Notes under the pieces: generated by a model
What the model was told of the DNA's origin: nothing
Database searches by the model: none
What the model saw: the letters and a program-made list of their open reading frames with translations, nothing else
Part shown: piece after piece, positions 47,502 to 56,082 of the stretch
Layout of the letters: each line of letters starts with the position of its first letter
How positions within the stretch are numbered: the first letter of the stretch is position 1
Program-made: the position numbers and the translations under genes
Assembly: GCF_040546815.1 (NCBI RefSeq)
Contig: NZ_JBEPOO010000001.1
Location: 2,542,001 to 2,606,000, forward strand
Length of the DNA: 64,000 nucleotides
Source: Devosia sp. 2618
Lineage (GTDB): Bacteria; Pseudomonadota; Alphaproteobacteria; Rhizobiales; Devosiaceae
Reading direction: 5' to 3'

Positions 47502-47625
47502 GGGGATGCCCCCACCTGCCATTCGACCACAGGTCTCATGGCCTTCTCACCTAAAATCACGCCACTGGCGTGATTTTGCCTTCGGGCGGTTCGAAGTCCC
47601 CCTGATGAGGGGGAGGGACAGATCG
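47502..47625. repeat. Family E half element with the inserted hairpin module
   Basis: After GGGGATGCCCCCACCT comes the same 80-base module as at 33294, with the hairpin AAAATCACGCC-ACT-GGCGTGATTTT at 47553-47577, and then CCCCCTGATGAGGGGGAGGG. The right arm of the host repeat is missing. It lies between cobW and the PhnA-like gene within the riboswitch-led series, where the hairpin with its T run could lower read-through. Confidence 0.82.
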
Positions 47626-47679
47626 GGGCCAACCCTACCAGGGTCAGTCAGTTCGAACTTTTAGCCGCTCACCAGCCGC

Positions 47680-48738
47680 TTAGGCGGCGACGGCTACGGC
47701 GCGTTGCAGGCTGGCGGTGATGGCGGCGTGGTCGAGCGGGCTTTCGCCGATGACGACGAGGGCCGTTTCGCGCTTTTCGCCGTCTTTCCAGGGGCGGTCG
47801 AAATAGGCGGTGACGCGGGGGCCGACGGCCTGGATGGCGAGGCGGGCGGCGGCGCCGGGAACGGCGGCGAAGCCCTTGAGGCGCAGCACGTCATGATCGC
47901 GGATCGTCGCTTCGATGACTGCGAGCAGCTCGTCCTTGCTGCCGATGGATGGCAGGCGGACCGAGAAGCTGTCGAAATCGTCGTGCTCGTGGGTTTCGCC
48001 GCCATGTTCCAGCTCATGATGGCTGGGGCGGTTGGCGATGTCGTCTTCGGAGGACATGCCCATGCCGAGGAGCGCGGCGATATCGACGTGACCGTTACGG
48101 GCATGGATGACGCCGACCCCGGGGCGCAGTTCGGCGCGGATATTGGCTTCAACCTTGGCGAGCGTGGCCGCGTCGACCAGATCGGCCTTGTTGATGATGA
48201 CCAGATCGGCGACCGAAAGCTGATCTTCGAACAGTTCACCCAGCGGGGTTTCGTGATCGAGCATTTCGTCCTGGCGGCGCTGCGCATCGACGGCGGCTTC
48301 GTCAGAGGCGAAACGGCCTTCGGCGAGGGCTGCGGCATCAGCCACCGTCACGATGCCGTCGATGGTGACCTGGGCCTTGATCTCTGGCCAGTTGAAGGCG
48401 CGGATCAGTGGCTGTGGCAAAGCAAGGCCCGAAGTTTCGATAACGATGTGATCGAACTTGTCCGGGCGGGCGAGCAGCGCCTGCATGGTGGGGATGAACT
48501 CATCGGCCACGGTGCAGCAAATGCAGCCATTGGACAGCTCGACCATATCCTCTTCGCGGCAGGTTTCGTCGCCGCAACCGGCGAGAATGTCCTTGTCGAC
48601 GCCCAGATCACCAAACTCGTTGATGATCAGCGCGATGCGCTTGCCCTTGGGGGCGTGCGCCAGAAGATGGCGCACGAGGGTGGTTTTACCGGCGCCGAGA
48701 AAGCCGGTGATGACGGTGGTTGGGATCTTGGCGGTCAT
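47680..48738 (-). CDS. cobW: CobW GTPase (COG0523 metallochaperone)
   Basis: The 352-residue G3E GTPase has Walker A GFLGAGKTT at residues 12-20, the metal-binding GCICC motif at 71-75 and a His-rich loop (HHELEHGGETHEHDD) in the middle. CobW supplies cobalt for the aerobic corrin pathway. Its start overlaps the end of cbtA by four bases. The riboswitch position and neighbouring cobN support CobW rather than a zinc-type COG0523 protein. Confidence 0.95.
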   Translation of the reverse strand: MTAKIPTTVITGFLGAGKTTLVRHLLAHAPKGKRIALIINEFGDLGVDKDILAGCGDETCREEDMVELSNGCICCTVADEFIPTMQALLARPDKFDHIVIETSGLALPQPLIRAFNWPEIKAQVTIDGIVTVADAAALAEGRFASDEAAVDAQRRQDEMLDHETPLGELFEDQLSVADLVIINKADLVDAATLAKVEANIRAELRPGVGVIHARNGHVDIAALLGMGMSSEDDIANRPSHHELEHGGETHEHDDFDSFSVRLPSIGSKDELLAVIEATIRDHDVLRLKGFAAVPGAAARLAIQAVGPRVTAYFDRPWKDGEKRETALVVIGESPLDHAAITASLQRAVAVAA

Positions 48739-49478
48739 GCGGGCACTCCGGCCGTTGCGGTGACGCGATTGCGCGCGAACACGTCGTTCAGTTTGCCGAA
48801 CAGAGTGCCGAGCACCAGCCAGAACACGGCGGACGTGCCCAGGGTGATGGCGGCAAATTCGGTGGCGAGATGGGCTGGCACGGCGCTTGGCTCATCGGGG
48901 CCGATCGGTGCGCCGATGATGTGGGGCGCAATGACCAGTGCTGCAGCAACCGCAAAGGCCCAGCCGGCGCGGGTTTTGGCGAGCAGCAGGATGGCGCCAC
49001 CCGTGGCGAGCGCCGTACCGACCCACCAGAGCTGGCGCGGGAAGACTTCGGCGGCCGGCATGCCCGGCAATTCGGGCGCGAGGCCATAGGCCGGGGCCAG
49101 CGAGAAGGCGAGGAAGCCGGCAATGCCCCAGAGGTAGCCGTTGGCGAAGGTGATCGGAATATTAGCGAACATCGAGACGGCGCCGATGACCAGCGCGAAG
49201 CCGGCGGCGGCGAGGACGGTGGCGAGCGTGGTATAAGCGGTGCGCTCAAAGCCATCGGCGGGGGCCCATTCTTCGGGCTCTTCCTCAAGGGTGGCGATGG
49301 CGTCGTGGGTGTGGTCCTGCGCGACGGCTTCTTCGCCGTGGCTATGACCGCCGCCTTCACCTTCAAAGGTTTCGGCGTGGAGAATGAGGGGCGTGACGCG
49401 GAAATGCTGGATGACGGCGGTCAAAAGGCCAGCCGATAGCGCTGCGATAAGCGCAGCGGCAAACAGATTGCGGATCAT
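48735..49478 (-). CDS. cbtA: CbtA family cobalt transporter subunit (predicted)
   Basis: The 247-residue membrane protein fits CbtA: an N-terminal helix, a periplasmic loop with a His cluster (GGGHSHGEE, then DHTHD), and about five further helices with APAYGLAPELPGMPAAE. CbtAB are predicted cobalt importers regulated by B12 riboswitches; transport has not been shown widely. It lies downstream of cbtB and overlaps cobW by four bases. Confidence 0.92.
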   Translation of the reverse strand: MIRNLFAAALIAALSAGLLTAVIQHFRVTPLILHAETFEGEGGGHSHGEEAVAQDHTHDAIATLEEEPEEWAPADGFERTAYTTLATVLAAAGFALVIGAVSMFANIPITFANGYLWGIAGFLAFSLAPAYGLAPELPGMPAAEVFPRQLWWVGTALATGGAILLLAKTRAGWAFAVAAALVIAPHIIGAPIGPDEPSAVPAHLATEFAAITLGTSAVFWLVLGTLFGKLNDVFARNRVTATAGVPA

Positions 49479-49510
49479 GATGTTTCTCTCGATTTCCTGG
49501 TGGTCGCGCT

Positions 49511-49575
49511 TCCGATCCTCGGATCAAGTCCGAGGAGCAAACCGGTTCCCACTTTTGCTGGAAGCGCTCCGGACC
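49511..49575. repeat. Short palindromic repeat (family H) between cbtB and cbtA
   Basis: CCTCGGATCAAGTCCGAGG at 49517-49535 is a 19-base imperfect palindrome related to that at 41464. It is followed by AAACCGGTTCCCACTTTTGC and GGAAGCGCTCCGG, pieces that are common in intergenic repeats of this bacterial order. Confidence 0.65.
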
Positions 49576-49580
49576 CTGCC

Positions 49581-49766
49581 TTAGTGGCAGGGAAAGCCCA
49601 TGGCATGACGGGTGTCGTGTGCGCCATTATGCAGGCGGAAATCGCCAGCAAAGCCAGTGCCGACCAGCAGGGTCAGACCGAGCAGCAGCGCCAGCGAACC
49701 GGCAACAACGCGTTGGGAAATCGAGAGTGACTGAGTGGCAGTCGTCGCTTTAGTCGTTGCATTCAT
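49581..49766 (-). CDS. cbtB: CbtB family protein (predicted cobalt transporter subunit)
   Basis: A 61-residue protein with one transmembrane helix (about residues 20-40) and the C-terminal His motif HNGAHDTRHAMGFPCH that marks CbtB. It is thought to form a cobalt transporter with CbtA. It is the first gene after the cobalamin riboswitch, whose B12 box ends about 55 bases upstream, so it should be repressed by adenosylcobalamin. Confidence 0.93.
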   Translation of the reverse strand: MNATTKATTATQSLSISQRVVAGSLALLLGLTLLVGTGFAGDFRLHNGAHDTRHAMGFPCH

Positions 49767-49817
49767 AGCAGCACCCTCCGTGCGCGGAACAGATGGGCTT
49801 TACGCCCGGCGTTTGTA

Positions 49818-50040
49818 TTGGCAGGTCTCCTGGCTTGCGGTGGAGACAGCGCCCTCGCCTTCCCAGCAGCCTTTCGGCCACCAGTGGCATAGTGAGAGCG
49901 CGCACCGCATACAGTTGCGGGGGCAGCCACGGAGTTGGTCCCTAATGGGTACGCCTCACCGTGTTCCCTTTCCTTCCCAACGAAAAATCGTCGGTCCGGG
50001 TATCCCCTTGCCGCTACGGACGCGGGGAACCAATACAGTT
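49818..50040 (-). ncRNA. Cobalamin riboswitch
   Basis: Read on the minus strand, the region carries the conserved blocks of this riboswitch in order: AAAGGGAACACGGTG, then GGCTGCCCCCGCAACTGTA, GCCACTGG, TGGGAAGG, and the B12 box GCCAGGAGACCTGCC at about 49821-49835. It precedes cbtB and the series reaching cobO, and by family precedent should shut it off when adenosylcobalamin is abundant. The exact 5' limit is approximate. Confidence 0.95.
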
Positions 50041-50084
50041 TGACATGTACGCCGCCCCTTGAGGGCGGTCAATCCGCCCTGCGG

Positions 50085-50699
50085 TTACTCGTCGCCTTCG
50101 GGGCCTTCATAGCTGATGCTGAGCACCTGGACCTGAACGGCCAGATCCTTGAGCAGCGGCTCGCTGGTGGGGATGGAGACTTCCCCGGATACAGGGTTCA
50201 CATCGAGATCATCGGTGTCTTCATTGGTGGGGGCGAAGCGCAGCGAAATGTAGCAATTGCCCTCGACGTGGGCGAGCGTGCCGTCTTCGATACTGGCGTA
50301 GCCGCCATAATCCCACCAGAAGCCGCCAATGGTGAAGGGCGCCTGGTTGATGGCAACCACATCCTCGACGCTCATGCCGACGCGCACGCCCTGCGGTCCT
50401 TCCATGGACGGCGACAGATCAGCGTAGCTCAGGTCGGTCAGATTGGTTTCGTCCCACCAGCCAAATTCCATGGTCTTTTGCGGATCATTGGGGAAGACGG
50501 TAGTGGCGAGAATGGTGGTGCCCTCAGGGCCATCGACATTGCCGGTGACGACGTTTTCCTTGCCATAGGTCTTGATCAGCAGCGCTTCGGAACTATCGCG
50601 GCCAAACACGCCATCGCAGGCAAAGGTCGATGGGTCCTGGGCAAAGGCCGGGGATGCAAGGGCAGCACAGACGACAATGGCAGACATACGCAGCAACAT
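50085..50699 (-). CDS. Exported hypothetical protein
   Basis: The 204-residue protein has an N-terminal signal peptide (MLLRMSAIVVCAALASPAFAQ) and a mature part with two cysteines (FACDGVFG and GNCYISLRF), acidic and rich in Gly and Asp. A central segment (GVRVGMSVEDVVAINQAPF) resembles a recurrent motif of periplasmic proteins. The start at 50699 has AAGGAG seven bases upstream. It lies just upstream of the riboswitch with the same orientation. I do not recognise a family. Confidence 0.75.
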   Translation of the reverse strand: MLLRMSAIVVCAALASPAFAQDPSTFACDGVFGRDSSEALLIKTYGKENVVTGNVDGPEGTTILATTVFPNDPQKTMEFGWWDETNLTDLSYADLSPSMEGPQGVRVGMSVEDVVAINQAPFTIGGFWWDYGGYASIEDGTLAHVEGNCYISLRFAPTNEDTDDLDVNPVSGEVSIPTSEPLLKDLAVQVQVLSISYEGPEGDE

Positions 50700-50926
50700 G
50701 GCCGAACTCCTTGAGGCGGGCGCTACATCGCCGACGCCATCGACCTGGCGCCAATGGCCGACGGCGGCGAAATCTGCCATCAAATGGTCGTTGCCGCAAT
50801 CGGGCTCGGTAGGAAGAACCGGTTTTGGTCAAGCGCCTCGTTGGTGGGCTGAAGCAGATTTGCGCGCGGCGGGTGGATGCGACTCGCACTAGGCAGAGAG
50901 CACGCTCAAGAGCAGAGGACCCCAGG

Positions 50927-51181
50927 ATGAAACCCATCAAGTTTGACCGCGACGAGACCAAGGCCATTGTTGGAGAAATTCAGGACTATTTCCGCAACGA
51001 GCTGGATCAGGATATCGGCGTCATCCCGTCCGAAATGCTGATGCAGTTTTTCGCCGACAAGATGGGCGCCTATTATTACAACCGCGGCGTTTATGACGCG
51101 CAGGCGGCGCTCAAGGCCCGCATGGACAGCCTGCACGACGACCTGTTTGCGCTCGAGCAGCGCACCAAGCATTTGCGCTAG
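50927..51181 (+). CDS. DUF2164 family protein
   Basis: The 84-residue protein has the DUF2164 pattern (IKFDRDETKAIVGEIQDYF, then ELDQDIGVIPSEMLMQFF and YYYNRGVYDAQ). Members are small cytoplasmic proteins of unknown function. ATG at 50927 follows an AGG-containing site; the frame continues upstream without support. It stands alone between two divergent or convergent neighbours. Confidence 0.88.
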   Translation: MKPIKFDRDETKAIVGEIQDYFRNELDQDIGVIPSEMLMQFFADKMGAYYYNRGVYDAQAALKARMDSLHDDLFALEQRTKHLR

Positions 51182-51307
51182 ACAGCAAGTGGGGCGGCGA
51201 CCGGGCCACTCTTATTGTCGAGAGTGATGCAGTTTCGCGCTTTTCCAAAAATGGCGTGGTGATATCTGTGAGGCGCCGGGTTCGTCCGGTGTCTTCAGGA
51301 GGAAGCC

Positions 51308-51664
51308 TTGGGCTTCAATTTCCCTACGCTGGCCCCAATCGGGCTGTTGGTTGCATCCAATATCTTCATGACCTTTGCCTGGTACGGGCACCTGAAATGG
51401 CCAACCTCGGCGCTGTGGGCCGCGGTGCTGATCAGCTGGGGCATCGCGTTTTTCGAGTATTGGCTGGCCGTGCCCGCCAACCGGATCGGCGAGGCGGTCT
51501 ATTCGCCATCCGAACTCAAGACCATCCAGGAAGTCATTTCGCTTTCGGTATTTGCGGTGTTCACCGTGTTTTACTTCGGCGAGAAGCTGACACTGAACCA
51601 CGGTGTGGGGTTCGGGCTGATCGGGCTTGGGGCGTTCTTTATATTTAAGGGGCCGTTGAAGTAG
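51308..51664 (+). CDS. DMT family small membrane protein (DUF486)
   Basis: The 118-residue protein has four hydrophobic helices and matches the DUF486/DMT small transporter-like family (PIGLLVASNIFMTFAWYGHL, then WGIAFFEYWLAVPANRIG). Function is unknown; four-helix topology resembles small multidrug resistance proteins. It uses TTG at 51308 with AGGAGG in perfect position upstream, so the non-ATG start is well supported. Confidence 0.87.
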   Translation: MGFNFPTLAPIGLLVASNIFMTFAWYGHLKWPTSALWAAVLISWGIAFFEYWLAVPANRIGEAVYSPSELKTIQEVISLSVFAVFTVFYFGEKLTLNHGVGFGLIGLGAFFIFKGPLK

Positions 51665-51686
51665 GCGGCTGGGGCGGGTCTTTGGA

Positions 51687-51816
51687 GGGGATACCCCCAC
51701 CCGCCGTTCGGGCATAGCCCTCACGGCCTTCTCACCTAAAATCACGCCACTGGCGTGATTTTGCCTTCGGCCGGATCGAAGTCCCCCTTTTCAGGGGAAG
51801 GTTAGGTGGGGGTATT
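51687..51816. repeat. Family E inverted repeat with the inserted hairpin module
   Basis: GGGGATACCCCCACC at the left pairs with GGTGGGGGTATTC at the right. Between them lies the same module as at 33294 and 47514, including the perfect 11-base stem at 51738-51762 (AAAATCACGCC with its complement). It separates the convergent DMT and aztD genes. Confidence 0.85.
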
Positions 51817-51838
51817 CTTGCTTTAGTGCACGTTACCC

Positions 51839-53011
51839 CTAGTGCACCGTCCCCGAGCCCCCGACCGCGACGATATTGTATGGCGCTCCATCGACCGGCA
51901 ACTCGCCCGTCTTGGCGAATGTCGCGATGTCGATGAGGTGTACCTTGCCCGCATTGGGATCGGTCACGGCAACCACGTTCCCTGCGACGGCGATGCGAGG
52001 ACGTGGCAGGCTCCATTCGCCGTCCATCGAATATGGATCGGTGACGGAAAGCGACTGGACCAGTTTGCCGGAGACCACGTCGAGCTGATTGAGCTTGCCG
52101 TCTTCGGTAAAGACATAGGCAAACTTGGGCCGGATCGGATCGACCGCGAAATGCACGCGGCGGGTTGGCAGGTCGACGAGGCGGAATGCGGTTGTCTCCG
52201 CTGGGTCGATAATGGCGACGTTGTCGGCACCGTAATTGCCGAGGAAATACTGCAAGCCGACACCACCAAGAAAGGTGGTGGATTTGCCGTCTGGCAGGCC
52301 GGCATAGGGCAGTTTTTCGATCTTGGGCTCACCCGAACCGGAGACGATCAACACGCCGTCGCCACAACCGATGATCACCAGATTGCCTGAACTGGCTTCG
52401 CCATGGAGGTCTGGGCAGGCATGGATATCGCCGACCTGATTGCCGGCGCTGTCGAGAACTTTCAGGCCGATGCGGGGCTTCTTTTCATCATCGGCATTGG
52501 CGGCCGAGCTTAACGTGTAGTCGCCCCACGGGACAGCGACGCCGTGATGGGGTGTGCCGCTGTCGAGCTCGACAGGTTCGATCTTGCCGTCGTGCGCCCA
52601 GTCGTGGCTGCTGAACAGGTTGATCTTGCCGGAGCCGTCGAAGAACAGCGCAGTCTTGCCACCGTGCTCCACCACGTGGGCGGGCTTTTCGCCGTCAAGG
52701 GTCGCGCCGACAAGAACTGGATCGGTGATGGTGATGTCGCCGTGGTCACCATGGTCGTCGACGCTGATGCCGCTGTTGATGACAGCGACCTGGTTGGCCG
52801 CGCCCTGGACGGCGAAGACGGCACCGTCGATGGCGTAGAGTGAGGCCGGGCCGGTCAGGGGGAAGGTGGCGAGGTTTTCGCCGGTAGTTGCGTCGAGGGC
52901 GATGACGGTGGGGTCGGCGTGATCGGCGATGAACAGGCGCCAGGTTGTGATGTCATCGGCGAAGGTGGGGGTGACGAGGGCGGTGGCGGCGAGGAGGATG
53001 CGGGCGAGCAT
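51839..53011 (-). CDS. aztD: Periplasmic zinc metallochaperone AztD-like protein
   Basis: The 390-residue exported protein (signal peptide ending LVTPTFA) has a beta-propeller-like series of strands and His/Asp clusters (ADHADPT at about 29-35, DDHGDHGD, PHHGVAVPWGDY, HACPDLHGEA). This matches AztD, which in Paracoccus passes zinc to the AztC binding protein. The Zur-type site at 53024 directly upstream and the neighbouring znuABC-zur genes support a zinc role. The aztABC partner genes are not visible; znuA could be its partner here. Confidence 0.82.
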   Translation of the reverse strand: MLARILLAATALVTPTFADDITTWRLFIADHADPTVIALDATTGENLATFPLTGPASLYAIDGAVFAVQGAANQVAVINSGISVDDHGDHGDITITDPVLVGATLDGEKPAHVVEHGGKTALFFDGSGKINLFSSHDWAHDGKIEPVELDSGTPHHGVAVPWGDYTLSSAANADDEKKPRIGLKVLDSAGNQVGDIHACPDLHGEASSGNLVIIGCGDGVLIVSGSGEPKIEKLPYAGLPDGKSTTFLGGVGLQYFLGNYGADNVAIIDPAETTAFRLVDLPTRRVHFAVDPIRPKFAYVFTEDGKLNQLDVVSGKLVQSLSVTDPYSMDGEWSLPRPRIAVAGNVVAVTDPNAGKVHLIDIATFAKTGELPVDGAPYNIVAVGGSGTVH

Positions 53012-53023
53012 GTGAGGTCCGAT

Positions 53024-53040
53024 ATGTTAGCACGTTACGT
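53024..53040 (-). promoter_or_regulatory. Putative Zur box upstream of aztD
   Basis: The sequence ATGTTAG-CAC-GTTACGT has the same layout as the two sites between znuA and znuC (half site, three-base spacer, half site). It lies 13 bases before the aztD start codon, a position where a bound repressor would block transcription. The match is weaker than the 54227 site. Confidence 0.6.
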
Positions 53041-53085
53041 TTGCGGAGAAGTTTGGGCGTGGGGACGGATTAAAGAGTCTTTGTC

Positions 53086-53206
53086 GGATACCCCACCCGG
53101 CCTCCCCCTGATAGGGGGAGGAGTTCGATCGAGTTTGGGCACTAATGGCGACAATCACCGGCCGGATTCCTCCCCCTTTTCAGGGGGAGGTTAGGTGGGG
53201 GTATTC
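53086..53206. repeat. Complete inverted repeat of family E between znuA and aztD
   Basis: The copy opens GGATACCCCACCCGGCC and ends GGTTAGGTGGGGGTATTC. It has no inserted hairpin module and matches the 26951 copy in length (121 bases). It is located between the znuA stop and the aztD promoter. Confidence 0.85.
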
Positions 53207-53214
53207 TTGCTTTC

Positions 53215-54162
53215 TTAGCCCAGGCAATCGACCAGGCTGGTGGCGAGGCCACGCAGGAGGGTTGGGTAGAGGTCGGGCCCCTCAGTCAGCGCCCCACCCT
53301 CGGGGTCGAGGACGCCGGATTTGGCGGTGGAGCCTTCGGTGATGGCCGAGATGATGGTGGGTTCGAAATTGGGTTCGGCGAAGACGCAGGTGGCGCCGAG
53401 TTCGGCGACCTTGGCCTTGAGCTGGTCGATGCGGGCGGCGCCGGGCATGACGTCTGGGGTTACGGTGACCGAGCCAGCCAGTGACAGGCCGAAGCGCGCT
53501 TCAAAATACTGGTAGGCGTCGTGGAAGACGACGAAGGGCTTGTCCTTGATCGGAGCGAGGATCTGGGCGATCTGGTTTTCCAGCTCGTCCAGCTTTACCA
53601 GTTCGGCTTCGGCATTGGCCTGATAGGCGCTTGCGTTTTCCGGATCGGCTTCGGACAGGCTCGTCGCGATCTGGGTGACCATCAGCTTGGCATTTTCCGG
53701 ATCGAGCCAGAAGTGCATGTCGCCTTCGCCATGTTCATCATGGGCGTGGTCATCGTGGCCTTCGTGATCGTGGTCGTGATCCTCGTCGCCATGCGAATGG
53801 GCTTCAAAGGCGCCGCCTTCGCGGACGGGGAGCAGCTTGATGCCGGGGGAATCGGCAAGTTCGACGACGGTCGCGTTCTTGGCGAGGGTATCGAGGGAAT
53901 CGGCGAGGAATAGTTCCATGCCGTGGCCGGTCCAGAACACGATATCGGCGGATTCAATGGCGCCGGCATCGGAGGGACGCAGGGCATAAGTGTGGGGCGA
54001 GGCGGAGCCTTTGACGATGAGCGTGGGTTCGCCGACGCCCGCCATGACGGCGGCAACCAGCGAGTGAACGGGCTTGATGGAAGCGACCACATTGGGCGCG
54101 GCGAAGGCGGTGGAGGTGAGCAAAGCCGTGGACAGCAGGGCAAAAGGGGCGAGCAGCTTCAT
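53215..54162 (-). CDS. znuA: Zinc ABC transporter substrate-binding protein ZnuA
   Basis: The 315-residue periplasmic protein has a signal peptide (cleavage near TAFA-AP), the first zinc-ligand region SIKPVHSLVAAVM with His33, a long His/Asp-rich loop at residues 122-150 typical of zinc-specific members, and the FHDAYQYFE segment. It captures zinc for ZnuBC. It is divergent from znuC, and the gap between them holds two Zur-type sites. Confidence 0.95.
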   Translation of the reverse strand: MKLLAPFALLSTALLTSTAFAAPNVVASIKPVHSLVAAVMAGVGEPTLIVKGSASPHTYALRPSDAGAIESADIVFWTGHGMELFLADSLDTLAKNATVVELADSPGIKLLPVREGGAFEAHSHGDEDHDHDHEGHDDHAHDEHGEGDMHFWLDPENAKLMVTQIATSLSEADPENASAYQANAEAELVKLDELENQIAQILAPIKDKPFVVFHDAYQYFEARFGLSLAGSVTVTPDVMPGAARIDQLKAKVAELGATCVFAEPNFEPTIISAITEGSTAKSGVLDPEGGALTEGPDLYPTLLRGLATSLVDCLG

Positions 54163-54201
54163 CGGCAGGAGCCTCGTATTGTTTCGGTGACGTCGCGTGA
54201 T

Positions 54202-54218
54202 ATGTTATGTTATTACGC
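54202..54218. promoter_or_regulatory. Putative Zur box 1 between znuA and znuC
   Basis: The site is ATGTTAT-GTT-ATTACGC. The left half is identical to box 2 and the right half is degenerate. It is nearer to znuA (40 bases from its start), so it probably covers the znuA promoter. Confidence 0.65.
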
Positions 54219-54226
54219 TTGCGGTG

Positions 54227-54243
54227 ATGTTATGCTATAACGT
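54227..54243. promoter_or_regulatory. Putative Zur box 2 between znuA and znuC
   Basis: The site ATGTTAT-GCT-ATAACGT is a near-perfect palindrome (one mismatch per half site pair) and fits the AT-rich palindrome known for alphaproteobacterial Zur. It is 92 bases before the znuC start. Zinc-loaded Zur from the same cluster should bind here and repress both divergent units. Confidence 0.8.
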
Positions 54244-54334
54244 ATTGAAGGGCGTCAAGGTCCGTTGCGCAGAAATTTTGCGGCAGCGTCGGACCCCACC
54301 CTGGCCTCATAGAGGGTGCGAAGGAGCGATAGTT

Positions 54335-55159
54335 TTGAATGCGATAGTTCCCAAGGAAACGCTGATCACGCTGCGCAATGCCGGCGTGTCGCGCGGCGGG
54401 CGGACGCTTGTGAGTGGCGTTGACCTGACCATTGCCCGCGGCGAAATCGTGACGCTGATCGGGCCGAATGGCTCTGGAAAATCGACGACAGCCAAGATGG
54501 CGACGGGCGTGTTGAAGCCATCCACCGGCACGGTTGTGCGCAAGCCGGGGCTCAAGATCGGCTATGTGCCGCAGAAGCTGACCATAGACTGGACGCTGCC
54601 GCTGACGGTGGAGCGACTGATGACGCTGACCGGACGGTTTTCGGCTGGCGAGATCGATGCGGCGCTCGAAGCTGTCGGCGCAAGGCGGTTGCTCAAGGCT
54701 GCGGTGCAGGAATTGTCGGGCGGAGAATTTCAGCGCGTGCTGTTTGCCCGGGCGATGATCCGCAAGCCAGACCTGCTGGTGCTGGACGAGCCGGTGCAGG
54801 GCGTCGATTTTTCCGGTGAGGTGGCACTTTACGAACTGGTGCGGCAGATCCGCGATGTGACGCAGAGCGGCATATTGATGATCAGCCACGACCTGCATGT
54901 GGTGATGGCAGAAACCGATACGGTGATCTGCCTTAATGGCCATGTGTGCTGCCGGGGCACGCCCTCGGCCGTGAAGCGGAGCCCGGAATATCTGCGGCTG
55001 TTCGGCGAGCGGGCCGCCGGGTCACTGGCGATTTATCAGCATCATCACGACCATGAGCATCATGACGATGGGTGTGTGGTGGCTGAAGGTGAGGCGCATG
55101 AGCATTCCCATGGGCATGATCATGCTCACGAGCATAAGGGGCATAGCCATGCGGATTGA
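54335..55159 (+). CDS. znuC: Zinc ABC transporter ATP-binding protein ZnuC
   Basis: The 274-residue ATPase has Walker A GPNGSGKS at residues 43-50, signature LSGGEFQ, Walker B LLVLDEP and the switch His in MISHDLH. The start is TTG at 54335 with AAGGAG eight bases upstream; the frame runs further upstream through the Zur boxes without support. Residues after about 230 form a His/Asp/Glu-rich tail with many HxH repeats, probably a zinc-binding reservoir. It forms the importer with ZnuA and ZnuB. Confidence 0.95.
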   Translation: MNAIVPKETLITLRNAGVSRGGRTLVSGVDLTIARGEIVTLIGPNGSGKSTTAKMATGVLKPSTGTVVRKPGLKIGYVPQKLTIDWTLPLTVERLMTLTGRFSAGEIDAALEAVGARRLLKAAVQELSGGEFQRVLFARAMIRKPDLLVLDEPVQGVDFSGEVALYELVRQIRDVTQSGILMISHDLHVVMAETDTVICLNGHVCCRGTPSAVKRSPEYLRLFGERAAGSLAIYQHHHDHEHHDDGCVVAEGEAHEHSHGHDHAHEHKGHSHAD

Positions 55160-55263
55160 GGTCCTGGCTGGCTCCGTCCCCCCCTCCCTGGCCCTCCCCT
55201 CGAGGGGGAGGGTGAGATCGGGTTTTGGGCGAAATTTTGTGCCGTCCCGCGTGGAGAATGCTG

Positions 55264-56082
55264 ATGTTCGGTGATTATTTCTCTCGCGCGCTGGTTGCTG
55301 GTGTGGGCCTTGCCCTCGTGACAGGCCCACTGGGGTGTTTCGTCGTGTGGCGGCGGATGGCCTATTTTGGGGATACGATGGCCCATTCTGCGCTGCTGGG
55401 TGTGGCGCTGTCGATCATTTTGTCGATGAACATGACGCTAGGCGTGTTTGCAGTGGCGGCTTTGGTTGCCGGCGCGCTGATCGTTTTGCAGAAGCAGGCG
55501 ACACTGTCGACCGATGCGCTTCTAGGGATATTGAGCCACTCGACGCTGGCCGTGGGGCTGGTGCTGGTGGGCTTTTTGACCACGGTGCGGATCGACCTGA
55601 TGGGGTTCCTGTTTGGCGACATTCTGGCCGTCTCGATGCAGGATATTTACGTCATCTATGGCGGCGGCGTTGCCATCGTGGCGATACTCGTTCTGGCATG
55701 GCGACCGCTGTTGGCGTCGACCGTAAGCCCGGAACTGGCCGAGGCCGAAGGACTGCGGCCGGAGGCGAGTCGTCTGGTGCTGATGATCCTGATGGCCAGC
55801 GTTATCGCCATTGCCATGAAACTGGTCGGCGTCTTGCTGATTACCTCGTTGCTGATCATTCCGGCGGCGACGGCGCGGCGGCTGAGCGCGACGCCGGAGA
55901 TGATGGCGATCGTCGCGGCGGTGTTGGGCGCCATTGCGGTGGTTGGCGGGTTGTTCGGATCAAGAACGTGGGATACGGCGTCTGGGCCCTCGATTGTGGT
56001 GATGGCGCTGATTATATTTCTGGTGTCGCTGACGGTTCCCGTTTCGCGGCTGTTCGGCAGGAGAGAGACCCATGGCGCATAG
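55264..56082 (+). CDS. znuB: Zinc ABC transporter permease ZnuB
   Basis: The 272-residue inner-membrane permease of the ABC-3 family has about eight hydrophobic helices, with the conserved GDTMAHSALLGVAL and LLIIPAATARRLS segments. ATG at 55264 has GGAG seven bases upstream; another ATG two codons earlier is too close to that site. It follows znuC after about 100 bases and overlaps zur by 11 bases. Confidence 0.94.
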   Translation: MFGDYFSRALVAGVGLALVTGPLGCFVVWRRMAYFGDTMAHSALLGVALSIILSMNMTLGVFAVAALVAGALIVLQKQATLSTDALLGILSHSTLAVGLVLVGFLTTVRIDLMGFLFGDILAVSMQDIYVIYGGGVAIVAILVLAWRPLLASTVSPELAEAEGLRPEASRLVLMILMASVIAIAMKLVGVLLITSLLIIPAATARRLSATPEMMAIVAAVLGAIAVVGGLFGSRTWDTASGPSIVVMALIIFLVSLTVPVSRLFGRRETHGA

